From Siphonodentalium dalli (lineage: Eukaryota; Mollusca; Scaphopoda; Gadilida; Siphonodentaliidae): a stretch of DNA of 64,000 nucleotides. Location: contig CP136068.1 of the NCBI GenBank assembly GCA_032622095.1, forward strand, positions 125,557,989 through 125,621,988, given 5' to 3'. Position numbers and translations under genes: made by a program. Positions 11,508 through 21,027 of the stretch are shown one piece after another; position 1 is the first letter of the stretch, and each line of letters starts with the position of its first letter. The notes beneath the pieces are model-generated. The model saw only the letters and a program-made list of their open reading frames with translations, made no database searches and was not told where the DNA came from.

Positions 11508-12397
11508 CACCCCATGCATCCGGACATGCTCGTAGCGGAAGACATGCTCGTAGCGGAATAACCACATGGCCCGCGATTTGCACATCGTCTTTAGTTGTCG
11601 TAAGTTATTTCATAAAAACACGGTTTAGTTTACCTTGATTTTTTTTAAACGTTAACAGCGATAATCGGTCTACAGAAATGAGCGGTTATGGTTTCCGCAA
11701 TTTGCATATTACTTTTCGATAATCGGGTTTTATACGAAAATTAAGACCTGAAATACTTACTCGATATAAGTTTTATCAACTTTTAACGAATCTTTGAAAT
11801 GACACATTATATAACATACAGTCTCTCAAAGTATGATATCTTAGCTTCAAAATGAACTGGACATGTTTGCGATGTCTATCATATTAGTGCCCGAAAAATT
11901 AGTTTCCATGTAGGCACTCACTTGATTTTGGGGCATGTCTATAGAAAACGTAAAACCACTGCTATAGACATACCATATGTTCTTGCTATGACCTGCATAT
12001 ATGGTAATTTTTTACTATGGAAAATGTAGAAACATGACTGAAAATGTTGTCTATTATATTAAGGGAATATCCGCGGAAATAGCAATGTATGCAAAGACTA
12101 TATTGTCTGGGCTGTTACCACGGAAATCGTAATTTTATGTAAGAAATGCAAATTTTGCCACAATTTTTGGCCTAACTTCCCGGTAAAATAGGATTAAACT
12201 GCGTCCATGTTTAAATAAGTTTGATGTACAGTTGGGTAAATTATAGCCACAAATAGTACCACCACCGTCAACCACTGGTATGTGTTGGTTATGGTGCAAC
12301 ATGTGTCTAACCGTGAACGGTGTGCAAATCGCGGGCCATGTGGTTATTCCGCTACGAGCATGTCTTCCGATACGAGCATATCCGGATGCATGGGGTG
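11508..12397. mobile_element. 890-bp non-autonomous element with 76-bp TIRs
   Basis: Terminal inverted repeats at 11508-11583 and 12322-12397 differ at only two positions. They start CACCCCATGCATCCGG and contain two tandem copies of CATGCTCGTAGCGGAA. GTTAT abuts both ends (11503-11507 and 12398-12402), giving a 5-bp TSD. The interior has no transposase. A 5-bp TSD together with a CAC terminus is seen in Transib, but other superfamilies cannot be excluded. Confidence 0.85.
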
Positions 12398-12402
12398 GTT
12401 AT

Positions 12403-13105
12403 ATGAAATAGGAAACACATAAATGGAAATATCAAGTTACTGATCGGTCAGAAACAGGCTGATGTCATGACGTAAATGTGCTGCGCGTGACGGACATTCC
12501 TTATAACGTCGTGCTGGGTTCTGTCGGTGAAGATATATATCAATCTCTTCACTGCATGATAATGAAGTTATGACGTCGAGTGCCAAGCTGCAAAACAGAG
12601 TTCAGTCCCTTCGCCACGCGATGTCTGAACGCTGCCGGCACGTGTATTTTCTTAATTAAATATAAAAAAAATTATTGAAGTGTTTTGCCAGTTACAATTC
12701 GTTCTGGCTTGATCTAGACCATGTTCAAATAAATATGGACAGTTCAGTTTCTCAGAATAATGCAGAATGAAGTGTAACCTACACAAATCTCAAATAAATA
12801 AATGCGACGTTTCTTCACATTACGACAATTTACATGTAGGTGCTGGCAGCGGTAAATCCTGCGCAGGGGACTGAACTCTGCACGGAGCTTGGTCAAGTGC
12901 TGGGCATTTTTCCAGTGGAAAAATGTAACGGGAATATCACGAACACAATAAAACTGACTCCGCTGAAAGGCTATTTATCATTCAAAATCGTGGAACATCA
13001 TACACTGTTTGAAACTTCGAGGTACAGTTGTTCCCATGCACCAATCGCTGGGTTCCAGTTTCGAATAATGGCCGACTGCTAGTGTGCTAAAGTAGGTCCA
13101 TACCC
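12403..13105. other. Intergenic, no gene supported
   Basis: A plus-strand 80-codon frame (12840-13082) lies in slightly GC-richer DNA but has no recognised domain, signal or splice sites. I do not call it a gene. Confidence 0.35.
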
Positions 13106-13149
13106 AGTACGGACGTATAGCACACAGCTTGACATTTTACGTCCGTACT
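13106..13149. repeat. Short perfect inverted repeat
   Basis: AGTACGGACGTA and TACGTCCGTACT form a 12-bp stem around a 20-nt spacer. Function unknown. Confidence 0.6.
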
Positions 13150-13248
13150 CAGGTCTAGCGTATATCAGCAAAGAGGTTAAACGTTAACAGCTGAGTACTT
13201 GAAATCGCGGAACAAATAAAAAATAAAAATAGCTATTATGGCTTGAAC

Positions 13249-13362
13249 AGAATACACCCATAGTAACCGAGAATACCTAATGTTCACCACTCGTGGTATT
13301 GTGGTTTTAAAACTGTTCGTGGTTAAAACCATAATTCCACTCGGCTACTATGGGTGTATTCT
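13249..13362. mobile_element. Foldback hairpin element
   Basis: Outer arms GAATACACCCATAGTA and TACTATGGGTGTATTC are perfect complements. An inner stem (GTGGTATTGTGGTTTTAA with TTAAAACCATAATTCCAC) closes around AACTGTTCGTGG. Its tip is not a C-GNA-G triloop, so it is a different family from the 8.5-kb element. Confidence 0.75.
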
Positions 13363-13591
13363 ATATTTCTCTCGCGATATTATTTCTTCAGAGGAATGTT
13401 CCATGTTCTACAAAAAGAGTTGCGGGATGCATTGAAGCGAGGTTGTGGAGTACATTGCAGCGAGGTTGTGGAGTACATGTGCATGATAACACTGAATCCA
13501 TTTTAGGATACGTCAGGGGAATATTATATTTCATATAAATGTTGGTTTCGAATAAATAACTCCGTGTACATAATTTAATATTTATGGTAAT

Positions 13592-13597
<6 letters not shown>

Positions 13598-13624
<27 letters not shown>
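13598..13624. repeat. (TA)n microsatellite
   Basis: Uninterrupted alternating TA tract just downstream of the minus-strand candidate exon. Confidence 0.9.
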
Positions 13625-13635
13625 CATGCGTTTAC

Positions 13636-13777
13636 TCACTGAGTGCAACGGGTGAACCGAACATTTTGATATTTGTACCAGGGTAGAAAGCACCAGACAT
13701 TCCTATGGTACACTGCATACAGAAGGTATTCTCTATTAGGGCAATCTTCGGCGATTGGAGTCACACCCGGTATTTTG
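13636..13777 (-). CDS. Candidate terminal exon, small cysteine-containing protein
   Basis: On the minus strand a textbook acceptor (TTTCTTCTATCTTTTCACCAG, AG at 13779-13778) is followed by an open frame ending in TGA at 13638-13636. It carries three cysteines (AEDCPNRE, VWCFLPWY, FTRCTQ) and is rich in Tyr. The junction is phase 2, as in the exon at 9396-9570 on the same strand. A partner exon may lie at 13800-14000, where a frame reads DSCSTMNSGGCS, but no joining donor is convincing. The family is not recognised and the exon could be chance. Confidence 0.33.
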
Positions 13778-13859
13778 CTGGTGAAAAGATAGAAGAAACA
13801 TATTATGATACACATATCTTGCACAAGCACGTGTGTGGGTTCCGCACAAGCCATTGCAT

Positions 13860-14378
13860 TGCAACAGGGCTAGTTTGAGTTACAACTTTCATAAAACGTC
13901 GAAAACTATTGACGGTAAGCATTGCTATCAATTTGCTGACCATCAGCCGGTTTGAACACCCACCGGAGTTCATAGTTGAACACGAATCTGCCAATGACTA
14001 AGTTTTGTACAATCGCCTTTGCGGTGTTTAAAGTGTCCTACGTATGGCCATATCCAAGATACTTGCAAGGGGAAATAAATGACACGTTCACGATATTCTG
14101 CTGCAGTCCACGAACACGCTAATTGCTCACAACAAAAGCAGTGGTGTACAAAATGTCGCGGTGCACACTCAGTAACATATCGTTCATGTATTATTTGTTA
14201 TTGATTACTCATTCAACAATGTAAGTTTGATATGTGTGTGTGGTCTACATACTAGTGAGTTATTGAATACGTATTCCTGACTCCAAGTTGAAACTCTTGT
14301 GTGATTTTACATGCACATAGCTCGTTATTTAATCGCATATATAAATATATATATATATATATACTTCTGTAGCCGATC
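13860..14378. other. Intergenic, (TA)n tract at the truncated PLE end
   Basis: No gene is supported. A (TA)n tract at 14341-14362 abuts the point where the PLE reading frame breaks off. Confidence 0.45.
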
Positions 14379-15386
14379 TTAATCGTCCAGATGTGCACTT
14401 AAGGGAATGTTTCTGTATTCCTTCTGTCTTATTTGCTGGCGATGAATGCGAATCCGTTCGCAAAGTTTATTTTCGGTCTGCCCAATATAATATTCTGAGC
14501 AGCCGTCGCATGCGATGCAATATAAGATATTGCGTGTTTTGCAGGACATGTCAGCATTAGAAAACAAATGTTTTCCATTTTTCAGTTTCAGGATTGTCCC
14601 AGTTGATATGAGCCGACATGTTTTGCAACTAGAATCCCCGAATTTACTAATGCGGAATTTCTCTTTATTTTCAGAAAATCTGGCTTGAGTCAGAAATCTT
14701 TTAAGGTTTTTAGGTTGCCTTCTGCTTGCCAGTATGTCTCCACGCTTAACCAGTGATCTCATTTTTGAACTTTTGTCTAGAATTGGTACTAGTTCTTTCG
14801 CGATCTGGGGCATATTATGGTGGCGTGGATTATGTGTTGTTACAAACGGTATTGAGTCATCGGTTGTTTTGGTCATTCTTGGCGCGCGAAGTTCCTCTAA
14901 TGGGATGAGTTTCGCTCTCTCAATACCGTTGATTATCAGTTTTTGTGGATAGTTTTGTTTAGTTAGAAATTCACGAATTTCTATAAGTCGGTCATTTCTT
15001 CGGGATTCCTCGCTAACTATTGTGCATACCCGTCTTGCCATATTGTATGGTATGTTTCGTTTGATGTGTGATGGGTGGCACGAGCGGAAATCTAGGTATT
15101 GGTGGGTGTCAGTTAGTTTGTAGAACATATCTGTTTCGATGTTGTTATTTTCTCCTCTAATAACCATTACATCAAGGAAGGAAAGCTGATGACTGTGTTT
15201 TTCCATTGTGAATTGGATATATTTGTTAAGGGAGTTCAGAAGGCTAAGGAAGCTGTTGAGCGACTCCTCCGAATATTCCCATATTAAGAAACAGTCATCT
15301 AAATATCTTTTCCATGTATTTTTTGATATGCGGACTGATCTTTCGTGGAAACATTTGTTCCGCCTTCTCGTATAATTGAATTTCAA
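14379..15386 (-). pseudogene. PLE RT C-terminal part plus GIY-YIG endonuclease (truncated)
   Basis: This 335-codon frame starts in the RT palm with the catalytic YLDD box (WKRYLDDCFLIW). It continues through the RT thumb (LSFLDVMVIR) to a CxxC segment (SSCKTCRL) and the GIY-YIG core (LYCIACDGC, YYIGQTENKL, ERIRIHRQQI). The usual residues after LSAHLD are missing: the frame ends at once at TAA, so the endonuclease lacks its C-terminal part. It overlaps the preceding RT frame (15295-16089) by ~90 bp in another phase, which marks a frameshift. Not functional as it stands. Confidence 0.88.
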
Positions 15387-16102
15387 GGAATCCCATGACT
15401 GAAGTTGCGTATATGGGAGCTACTTTGGTTCCCATAGCCGTCCCTTTCTTCTGCAAGTAATTGTCATCGTTGAAGAAGGTGTTGTTCTTTAATATGATTT
15501 CAACCCCATCGATAATGAAATTTGGGCAGAATCTATCGTCCAATAGATCCCGGTATTTATTAATCCAATATTGTATCGCTTGTATTCCTAGACTGTGATC
15601 TATATTTGAATATAGATTAATCACGTCACAGCTAACCAGTATTGATATTTTGGGTATTTTCTTTAGCAAATTTGTAATAAAGTCCAAATCATCTTTCAAG
15701 AAGCTTTGAACATTTTCGCACAACGGTTTCAAAATTATATCCATAAAGTTGCTGAGTCGGTTTGTAGGGCAAGATGGTCCAGCAATGATTGGTCTTAATT
15801 TTAAATCTGTCGGTTCTTGGGCGACTCTGTATGTAGTATTGTGTGTTTTTATTGCCTTCTGTATTTCTAAACTTTTGTGCACTTTTGGAAGTCCATATAG
15901 ATTACTACTCCGGTGTTCAAAGTTAAGTATATAGTCTTTTTCTTTATCCGTTACACATGTTTGATAATTTGATAAAAGTTGTTTTATTTTGCGCATAGAT
16001 ATTGCGTCGACATTTTTCCCGATTTTCTCGTAAAAGTTAGAGTCGCTTAACATCTGATTGACCAGTTCTTTGTAGTACGACTTGTTCATGATGACAAGAG
16101 CG
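15295..16102 (-). pseudogene. PLE reverse transcriptase, N-terminal and palm region
   Basis: Contains the PLE RT landmarks LYGLPKVHK, KLRPIIAGP, the first catalytic Asp in SCDVINLYSNI and GTAMGTKVAPIYA. The ATG at 16089 is internal: upstream codons read ...ALVI into the TSD copy at 16094-16102, where the frame meets the inserted element. The other half of the DKGGA motif lies beyond the insertion at 17259-17285. RT would prime reverse transcription at a nick made by the GIY-YIG domain. Confidence 0.88.
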
Positions 16103-17258
16103 GAATGCTGGGCGTTTCGGCACCTGGACGTTTCGGCACTTGGGTTTGCGGTTCGGCACCTGGACGTTTCGGCACCCGATTATTCGGCACTTCGGACGAT
16201 TCGGCACCTGTTAATTGTCGGACCAACGACACTATCAGTGATGACTATAAGTGATTTGTATTGTCATTCTTTACTTCAATAATGTTATAAAACATATAAA
16301 GTGGAAATTTTTTTATGATAACGATAGCGTTGAACATATGCATACCGCGAGTCATACACACTAAGGTATGACAATATCCGGTCCCATTCAAAATGCCCAC
16401 TAAGAGACAGAAACCCCAGCTTCTAGTTGTGCAGACAATACAGGGAGCGGGTATGTCATCTGTCTGAACTGTTGAAATCATTGGTGTATTTGTATTACTT
16501 CTTTAAGCTTTCTCGTTGAATAGAGAGTACCCTCGCAGAATCGAAATAATTCATCTTGAACTAAAGTGTTGTCAAGTATCATCACGTCGCATGATGTATA
16601 CCACAAAACTATATAGACATCACATATTGATTCAATGTTTTTTTTTCCTCGGAGTTATCCACATCGTTGTAGAAGGGTATACGCTTTTGAAAATGAGCAC
16701 AATGGAAGTGACGTCAATAGATCCACTCTCTAATGGTGCCTATCGATTTACTAACAATGTTTCGCAGCAAGTGACTACCTATAAATTATGAGGCAATTAT
16801 TATGTAACCTAACTCCGATCAGGCACCATATACAAATTATAAAGTATCTTTACAAATTATTTTAATTCAAGTTGAATAATTGTCGATAAAACGCGCATTA
16901 TGAACCCTAGCAGCTAACTGTTGTGTGCCATTAACAGCCATGCCATCGTGAAAATGTTTTCACAAAAACGCGAAGATGTGCAGTGTTACTCAGAAAGTGA
17001 ACAAAAGGTGTTGGTAAATTAATTGATTCTATTCATGAATGAATGTCAATGACGCTGATCAACATGGCTGTGTTCAGTTTGTGATTTAATTAACCCCAGT
17101 GAGCGTATCTATAGAGATTTGATACACAAGAATTAATGTAAAAAATTAAAGAATAAACCATGTGCCGAAAGGTCTGAGATTAAGTGCCGAAACGTCCAAG
17201 CGTTTGGGCCGAAACAACCAAGTGCCGAAATGTCCAGGTGCCGAAACTTCCTGCACCC
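16103..17258. mobile_element. 1.16-kb non-autonomous TIR element, 9-bp TSD, MULE-like
   Basis: ACAAGAGCG flanks both ends (16094-16102 and 17259-17267). The ~40-bp termini are inverted copies (GAATGCTGGGCGTTTCGGC at the left, GGGTGCAGGAAGTTTCGGC on the complement of the right). Each end carries a cluster of TTCGGCAC words: six at the left, and four plus one degenerate at the right, all oriented inward. These look like transposase-binding sites. The interior (16215-17155) has no recognisable transposase. A 9-bp TSD and G-starting termini suggest Mutator-like elements; this is inference. Confidence 0.88.
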
Positions 17259-17317
17259 ACAAGAGCGCCCCCTTTATCTTCCTCTTTGATTACAATCGAA
17301 TCATCTTCACGGAGGTT

Positions 17318-17940
17318 TCAGAGAGCTCTATTCTCCTGTCTTGTTATATTGTCGCGCATTGTATTTTGGGTCTTCGTAGATGTTGATAGTCCCGAAAGTG
17401 TGTCGATGAATTCATCCAAATGTAAATCTCGACCTTTTGGTGGTAAGAAATTAGATTTGTTTCGCACTAGGGATTCATCACTATCTGTGTCCTTATCTGC
17501 AAAGTATTCTATGAGTCGTAGCTTTCTTCCAAATTTTTGTGAGTCTCTTTTTAATTCTCGTGAATTCTCTTTGGGCGTTGGTGTGAATTTGAGACCACGC
17601 TCCAGTAGTTTTTGTTCATAAGTGTTCAACTCTCGATTGGAAACATTTATTATGTTTGGGTCCACGTGCATATTTTGTTTGTTCGTGACATCTTGTCCTA
17701 TTTTTTTCTTGCTATTTCGGGATGTCTCTTGAACAAAAAACAAGCCGGTCGCGGATCATTTCGTGATTGAGAGCGATAGTTTTTCCTGATATTGTTTGGT
17801 CGGTTTCCTCTAAAGGTATCTGTTGACGGAATGTGTGATTTTCGCATTCCTGATTTTACAACATCTGTATAAAGACGAACGTCCTGTTCCTGCGATCGAT
17901 TGCGAGATCTTGACCTACCTCGTTGTCTGAAGTTATTCAC
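17318..17940 (-). pseudogene. PLE N-terminal region (frameshifted)
   Basis: Two overlapping minus-strand frames (17698-17940 and 17318-17743) cover the 5' part of the PLE protein. The first is a basic leader (RGRSRSRNRSQEQ). The second has the conserved NTYEQKLLERGLKFTPTPK block found near the start of PLE proteins. The frame change lies at about 17700-17740 in an A-rich run. The frame stays open from 17318 to the insertion-site TSD at 17267. Confidence 0.8.
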
Positions 17941-18128
17941 AGATATTCTGGGTAGGCTTTTGAACCTGCTTCTCTGTCTTTGCCTAGGCTGTCTTCAATC
18001 AGAATTTTGTATATTCCGGGGCCCAGGAGAACAGATAGTTCTCGTCTCTATTCTTGGTTTTGTCATATTTTATTATTTATCAAGAAGATAATATATTCAT
18101 TGATCGCTATTCACCAAAGTTGAACGCG

Positions 18129-18328
18129 TAATATGGCGGGAAACGGGCGGGTTCCCGGCAGAAGCAATTCGGAGTTATTCCCCGTAGGCTTTGTGACGTC
18201 ATCATATAGATGGAGATAAGTTACAAACAGTGAAATTCTTGTTTGTATAATGTCTACTGATGAGTGCATCGTGCACGAAATGCCTCTAGACAACAAGATT
18301 AAATAGATAATTTTTTACATCATGTTTC
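18129..18328. repeat. Pseudo-LTR-like segment, copy 1 (A+B), beside the PLE 5' side
   Basis: Positions 18129-18210 (GGCGGGAAACGGGCGGG..., GTGACGTCATCAT) and 18201-18328 (hammerhead block) match, in inverse orientation, 18727-18928. The hammerhead block also matches 18926-19055 directly. Direct plus inverted partial copies next to a PLE are typical of pseudo-LTR arrangements. Confidence 0.75.
18251..18292 (+). ncRNA. Hammerhead ribozyme, type I, copy 1
   Basis: The core is complete. Stem I is TGTCTA/TAGACA (6 bp), then CTGATGA (18257-18263), stem II GTGCA/TGCAC with a TCG loop, GAAA (18277-18280), a minimal helix III (A-T pair over TGCC), and the cleavage triplet ending in C at 18286. G10.1-C11.1 is present. 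Predicted cleavage is after 18286. Very short helix III is known for PLE hammerheads, which may need a dimer to cut. Confidence 0.85.
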
Positions 18329-18727
18329 TCATTACTTGAACTTATTTTCTGTGCACACGTTTAAATCAGAGGATACTATTTAATAAATAGAGCATGGCTT
18401 GGAGTGAAATACGCCGATATAGTGCATAGTGAGGTTGTGTAGTTCAAAAAAAGAAAAAAAAATATGTAATTTTTTTTTTTTAAATTCCTCTTTGTTCATG
18501 TAGGAAACTACTATTTTCAACTTTTACTAAGTTCAGACAATTGATGTTCGCCTTACTGAAGCTTTAATTTGGATCAGCGGCGAAATAACAAGTAGTTTCA
18601 GAACAAAATTTGATGTAGTGTTCGTTACTATTTTTAGTAGTCAAAACTACATATGCATAGTGCACGATGGGAGAGACTTGAAGGCGTAGTATACAACTAC
18701 GACTAATAGAATCGAGTAGCCAATCAA
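18328..18727. repeat. Segment C, copy 1 (direct repeat with 19056-19450)
   Basis: About 400 bp of near-identical direct repeat, including a poly-A/poly-T stretch and TAATAAATAGAGCATGGC at 18381-18398. That word is also found inverted at 23743-23765 and resembles the arm of the 8.5-kb foldback element. Confidence 0.8.
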
Positions 18728-18928
18728 GTAATGAGAAACATGATGTAAAAAATTATCTATTTAATCTTGTTGTCTAGAGGCATTTCGTGCACGATGCACT
18801 CATCAGTAGACATTATACAAACAAGAATTTCACTGTTTGTAACTTATCTCCATCTGTATGATGACGTCACAAAGCCTACGGGGAATAACTCCGAATTGCT
18901 TCTGCCGGGAACCCGCCCGTTTCCCGCC
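18727..18928. repeat. Inverted A+B segment with minus-strand hammerhead
   Basis: Reverse complement of 18129-18328, sitting directly between the two direct copies of B+C. Reading the minus strand it has the same orientation as the PLE reading frames. Confidence 0.8.
18771..18812 (-). ncRNA. Hammerhead ribozyme, type I, copy 2 (sense to the PLE)
   Basis: Exact reverse complement of copy 1: the same CTGATGA, stem II with TCG loop, GAAA and TC cleavage site. It is on the PLE coding strand and upstream of its frames, the position expected for a PLE pseudo-LTR ribozyme. Confidence 0.85.
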
Positions 18929-19450
18929 ATCATACAGATGGAGATAAGTTACAAACAGTGAAATTCTTGTTTGTATAATGTCTACTGATGAGTGCATCGT
19001 GCACGAAATGCCTCTAGACAACAAGATTAAATAGATAATTTTTTACATCATGTTTCTCATTACTTGAACTTATTTTCTGTGCACACGTTTAAATCAGAGG
19101 ATACTATTTAATAAATAGAGCATGGCTTGGAGTGAAATACGCCGATATAGTGCATAGTGAGGTTGTGTAGTTCAAAAAAAGAAAAAAAAATATGTAAATT
19201 TTTTTTTTTTAAATTCCTCTTTGTTCATGTAGGAAACTACTATTTTCAACTTTTACTAAGTTCAGACAATTGATGTTCGCCTTACTGAAGCTTTAATTTG
19301 GATCAGCGGCGAAATAACAAGTAGTTTCAGAACAAAATTTGATGTAGTGTTCGTTACTATTTTTAGTAGTCAAAACTACATATGCATAGTGCACGATGGG
19401 AGAGACTTGAAGGCGTAGTATACAACTACGACTAATATAATCGAGTAGCC
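18926..19450. repeat. B+C segment, copy 2
   Basis: Direct near-identical repeat of 18201-18727. It ends near AATCGAGTAGCCAATCAAT, after which the two copies diverge. Confidence 0.8.
18979..19020 (+). ncRNA. Hammerhead ribozyme, type I, copy 3
   Basis: Same 42-nt motif as copy 1 with no change in core or stems. All three copies are therefore intact, although the PLE itself is broken. Confidence 0.85.
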
Positions 19451-19489
19451 AATCAATCGGAAAGCTTGATTTCAATAACAAAGTCACGT

Positions 19490-19975
19490 GAGATACAATA
19501 TATATATATATCTCATATATATTTTGAAGACCTCTGTCTGTCTGTTTGTCTGTCTGTCTGTCCTTAATACAAATCTACGATTCTCGACCGATCGGGACGA
19601 AACTTGGTACCTGTGTGTAGTTTGACCAGGCGGTGGTCGTTGTCGTATTGGCGAGCCCGTGCGACGCCCGTGCAGCGCATGCGCAGACGAGATCTCGGAA
19701 ACGGGTGGAGCTATCGACTTGAAATTTGCTATGTGAATGTATCTTGCCCCGGATACGAATTTTATCGGGTTGCCGAGCCCGTGCGACGCCAGCTTCGCGC
19801 ATGCGCAGACCAGATCTCGGAAACGGGTGGAGCTATCGACTTGAAATTTGGTTTTTGAATATCCCGGACAACGTCGGGCTCATCGGCTAGTCTATTATAT
19901 ATTTTGGAAGATCTGTCTGTCTGTGTGTCTGTGTGTCTGTCTGTTTCCAATGGACTCGAAAACGGCCGAGCCGAT
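19490..19975. repeat. Repeat with CTGT runs and GATCTCGGAAACGGG units
   Basis: Two degenerate ~128-bp units share GATCTCGGAAACGGGTGGAG, GAGCCCGTGCGACGCC and GACTTGAAATTTG (about 19645-19740 and 19772-19860). Each end has a CTGTCTGTCTGT run. This leads directly into the ~130-bp tandem array that follows, and the two are probably one composite repeat. Confidence 0.7.
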
Positions 19976-20632
19976 TTCGATGAAACTTGGTATGTGGGGG
20001 TATTTTCGGCCGAGGAGTGACATAGGCCTATTAATTTGCCCGTGCGACGTGACCTTGACCTTGAAATCGGGTCATTTCAAGGTCAAACGCCAGAATATCA
20101 CGGGATTTCGATGAAACTTGGTATGTGGGGGTACTTTCGGCCGGGGAGTGGCATAAACCTATTAATTTGCCCGTTCGGCGTGACCTTGACCTTGAAATCG
20201 GGTCATTTCAAGGTCAAACGCGCGAATATCACGGCGTTTCGATGAAACTTGGTATGTGTGGGTACTTTCGACCGGGGAGTCTCATAAGCCTATTCATTTG
20301 CCCGTGCGACGTGACCTTGACCCTGAAATCGGGTCAATTCAAGGTCAAATCGCGAATTTTGATGGGATTTCGACGAAATTTGATACGTGGGGTTACTTTT
20401 GTCCACAGAGTGTTTTGGGCGGGTCGAGTCGTGACCCCAACATGACCTTGACCTTCAAAATGATCAATTCAAGGTCAAATCGGGTAAAACCGGATGGATT
20501 TCGACGGGCACGTTTGTCGGGTACTTTTGTCCGGGCAGTGTTTTGGACTGGTCAAATCGTGACCCCACTTGACCTTGACCTTCAAAATGGACAATTCAAG
20601 GTCAAAGCCCGGACGAAGTCGGGTCACCTTAG
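19976..20632. repeat. ~130-bp tandem repeat array, five units, rich in TCAAGGTCA sites
   Basis: Units start near 19979, 20110, 20240, 20372 and ~20500 (word ATGAAACTTGGTATGTG or a decayed form). Each carries TGACCTTGA and, ~20 bp on, TCAAGGTCA: 20050-20064/20077-20085, 20181-20195/20208-20216, 20312-20320/20339-20347, 20443-20451/20469-20477 and 20570-20578/20596-20604. The period is not a multiple of three, yet several frames stay open, so the translations are by-products of the repeat and not a protein. Confidence 0.85.

Positions 20633-20660
<28 letters not shown>
20633..20660. repeat. (TA)n microsatellite
   Basis: Alternating TA run that served as target for the palindromic element starting at 20661. 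Confidence 0.9.
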
Positions 20661-20665
<5 letters not shown>

Positions 20666-21027
20666 ATGGGATTGAAAAAAATGTTGTTAAGGGCATTTCC
20701 GCCCCGATAATTTTTGAGACATGTATATTCGATCGATATATAGTTTCATCATTGTGCGGTCTTTTTTCAATCCCGAAATTTGTACTCAATATCGATGCAT
20801 ACACCAGATTTCTTGATGTTTTAATGACATTTGGCCAGGTATCTCATTTTTTGCTGCATCCTATACATGTACATAAAAAATGCAAAACCAGACAAGTTGA
20901 TTTTTGCAAGACAGCTGTGGATGTTTCGACCGCACAATGATGAAACTATATATCTACAGAATATACATGTCTCAAAATTATCGGGGCTGAAATGCCCTTA
21001 ACAATTTATTTTTCAATCCCATCATTT
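20661..21027. mobile_element. 367-bp palindromic element in a TA tract
   Basis: Arms of ~100 bp (AAATGATGGGATTG... with GGGCATTTC, CCCGATAAT, GAGACATGTATATTC and TTTCATCATTGTGCGG) are inverted copies at the two ends. Flanks are TATA on both sides, consistent with a TA target duplication as in Tc1/mariner-derived MITEs. The central ~160 bp are unique and non-coding. Confidence 0.8.

Larger units (their letters stand above)
14379..17940 (-). mobile_element. Penelope-like retroelement, interrupted and 3'-truncated
   Basis: The minus strand carries, in order, a basic Arg/Ser-rich leader, the conserved PLE N-terminal motif (LLERGLKFTPTPK), an RT domain and a C-terminal GIY-YIG endonuclease. The element is dead. 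One frameshift lies near 17700-17740, one near 15300-15390, a TIR transposon sits inside RT at 16103-17258, and the 3' end stops within GIY-YIG at ~14380 beside a TA tract. Removing the insertion and one TSD would restore an open RT frame across the DKGGA motif, so the insertion happened in a copy not yet heavily decayed. Hammerhead motifs upstream (18251-19020) fit the known association of PLEs with hammerheads in their pseudo-LTRs. Confidence 0.9.

Noticed and set aside
14379-17940. Telomerase or retrovirus-like RT
   Set aside because: The GIY-YIG domain C-terminal to RT, the DKGGA and GTAMGTKVAP motifs and the neighbouring hammerheads identify a Penelope-like element.
19848-20666. Overlapping open frames with repeated MKLGMWGYF and LTLKSGHFKVK words
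   Set aside because: They result from a ~130-bp DNA tandem repeat that lacks stops in several frames. The period is not a multiple of three and there is no start, signal or domain support.
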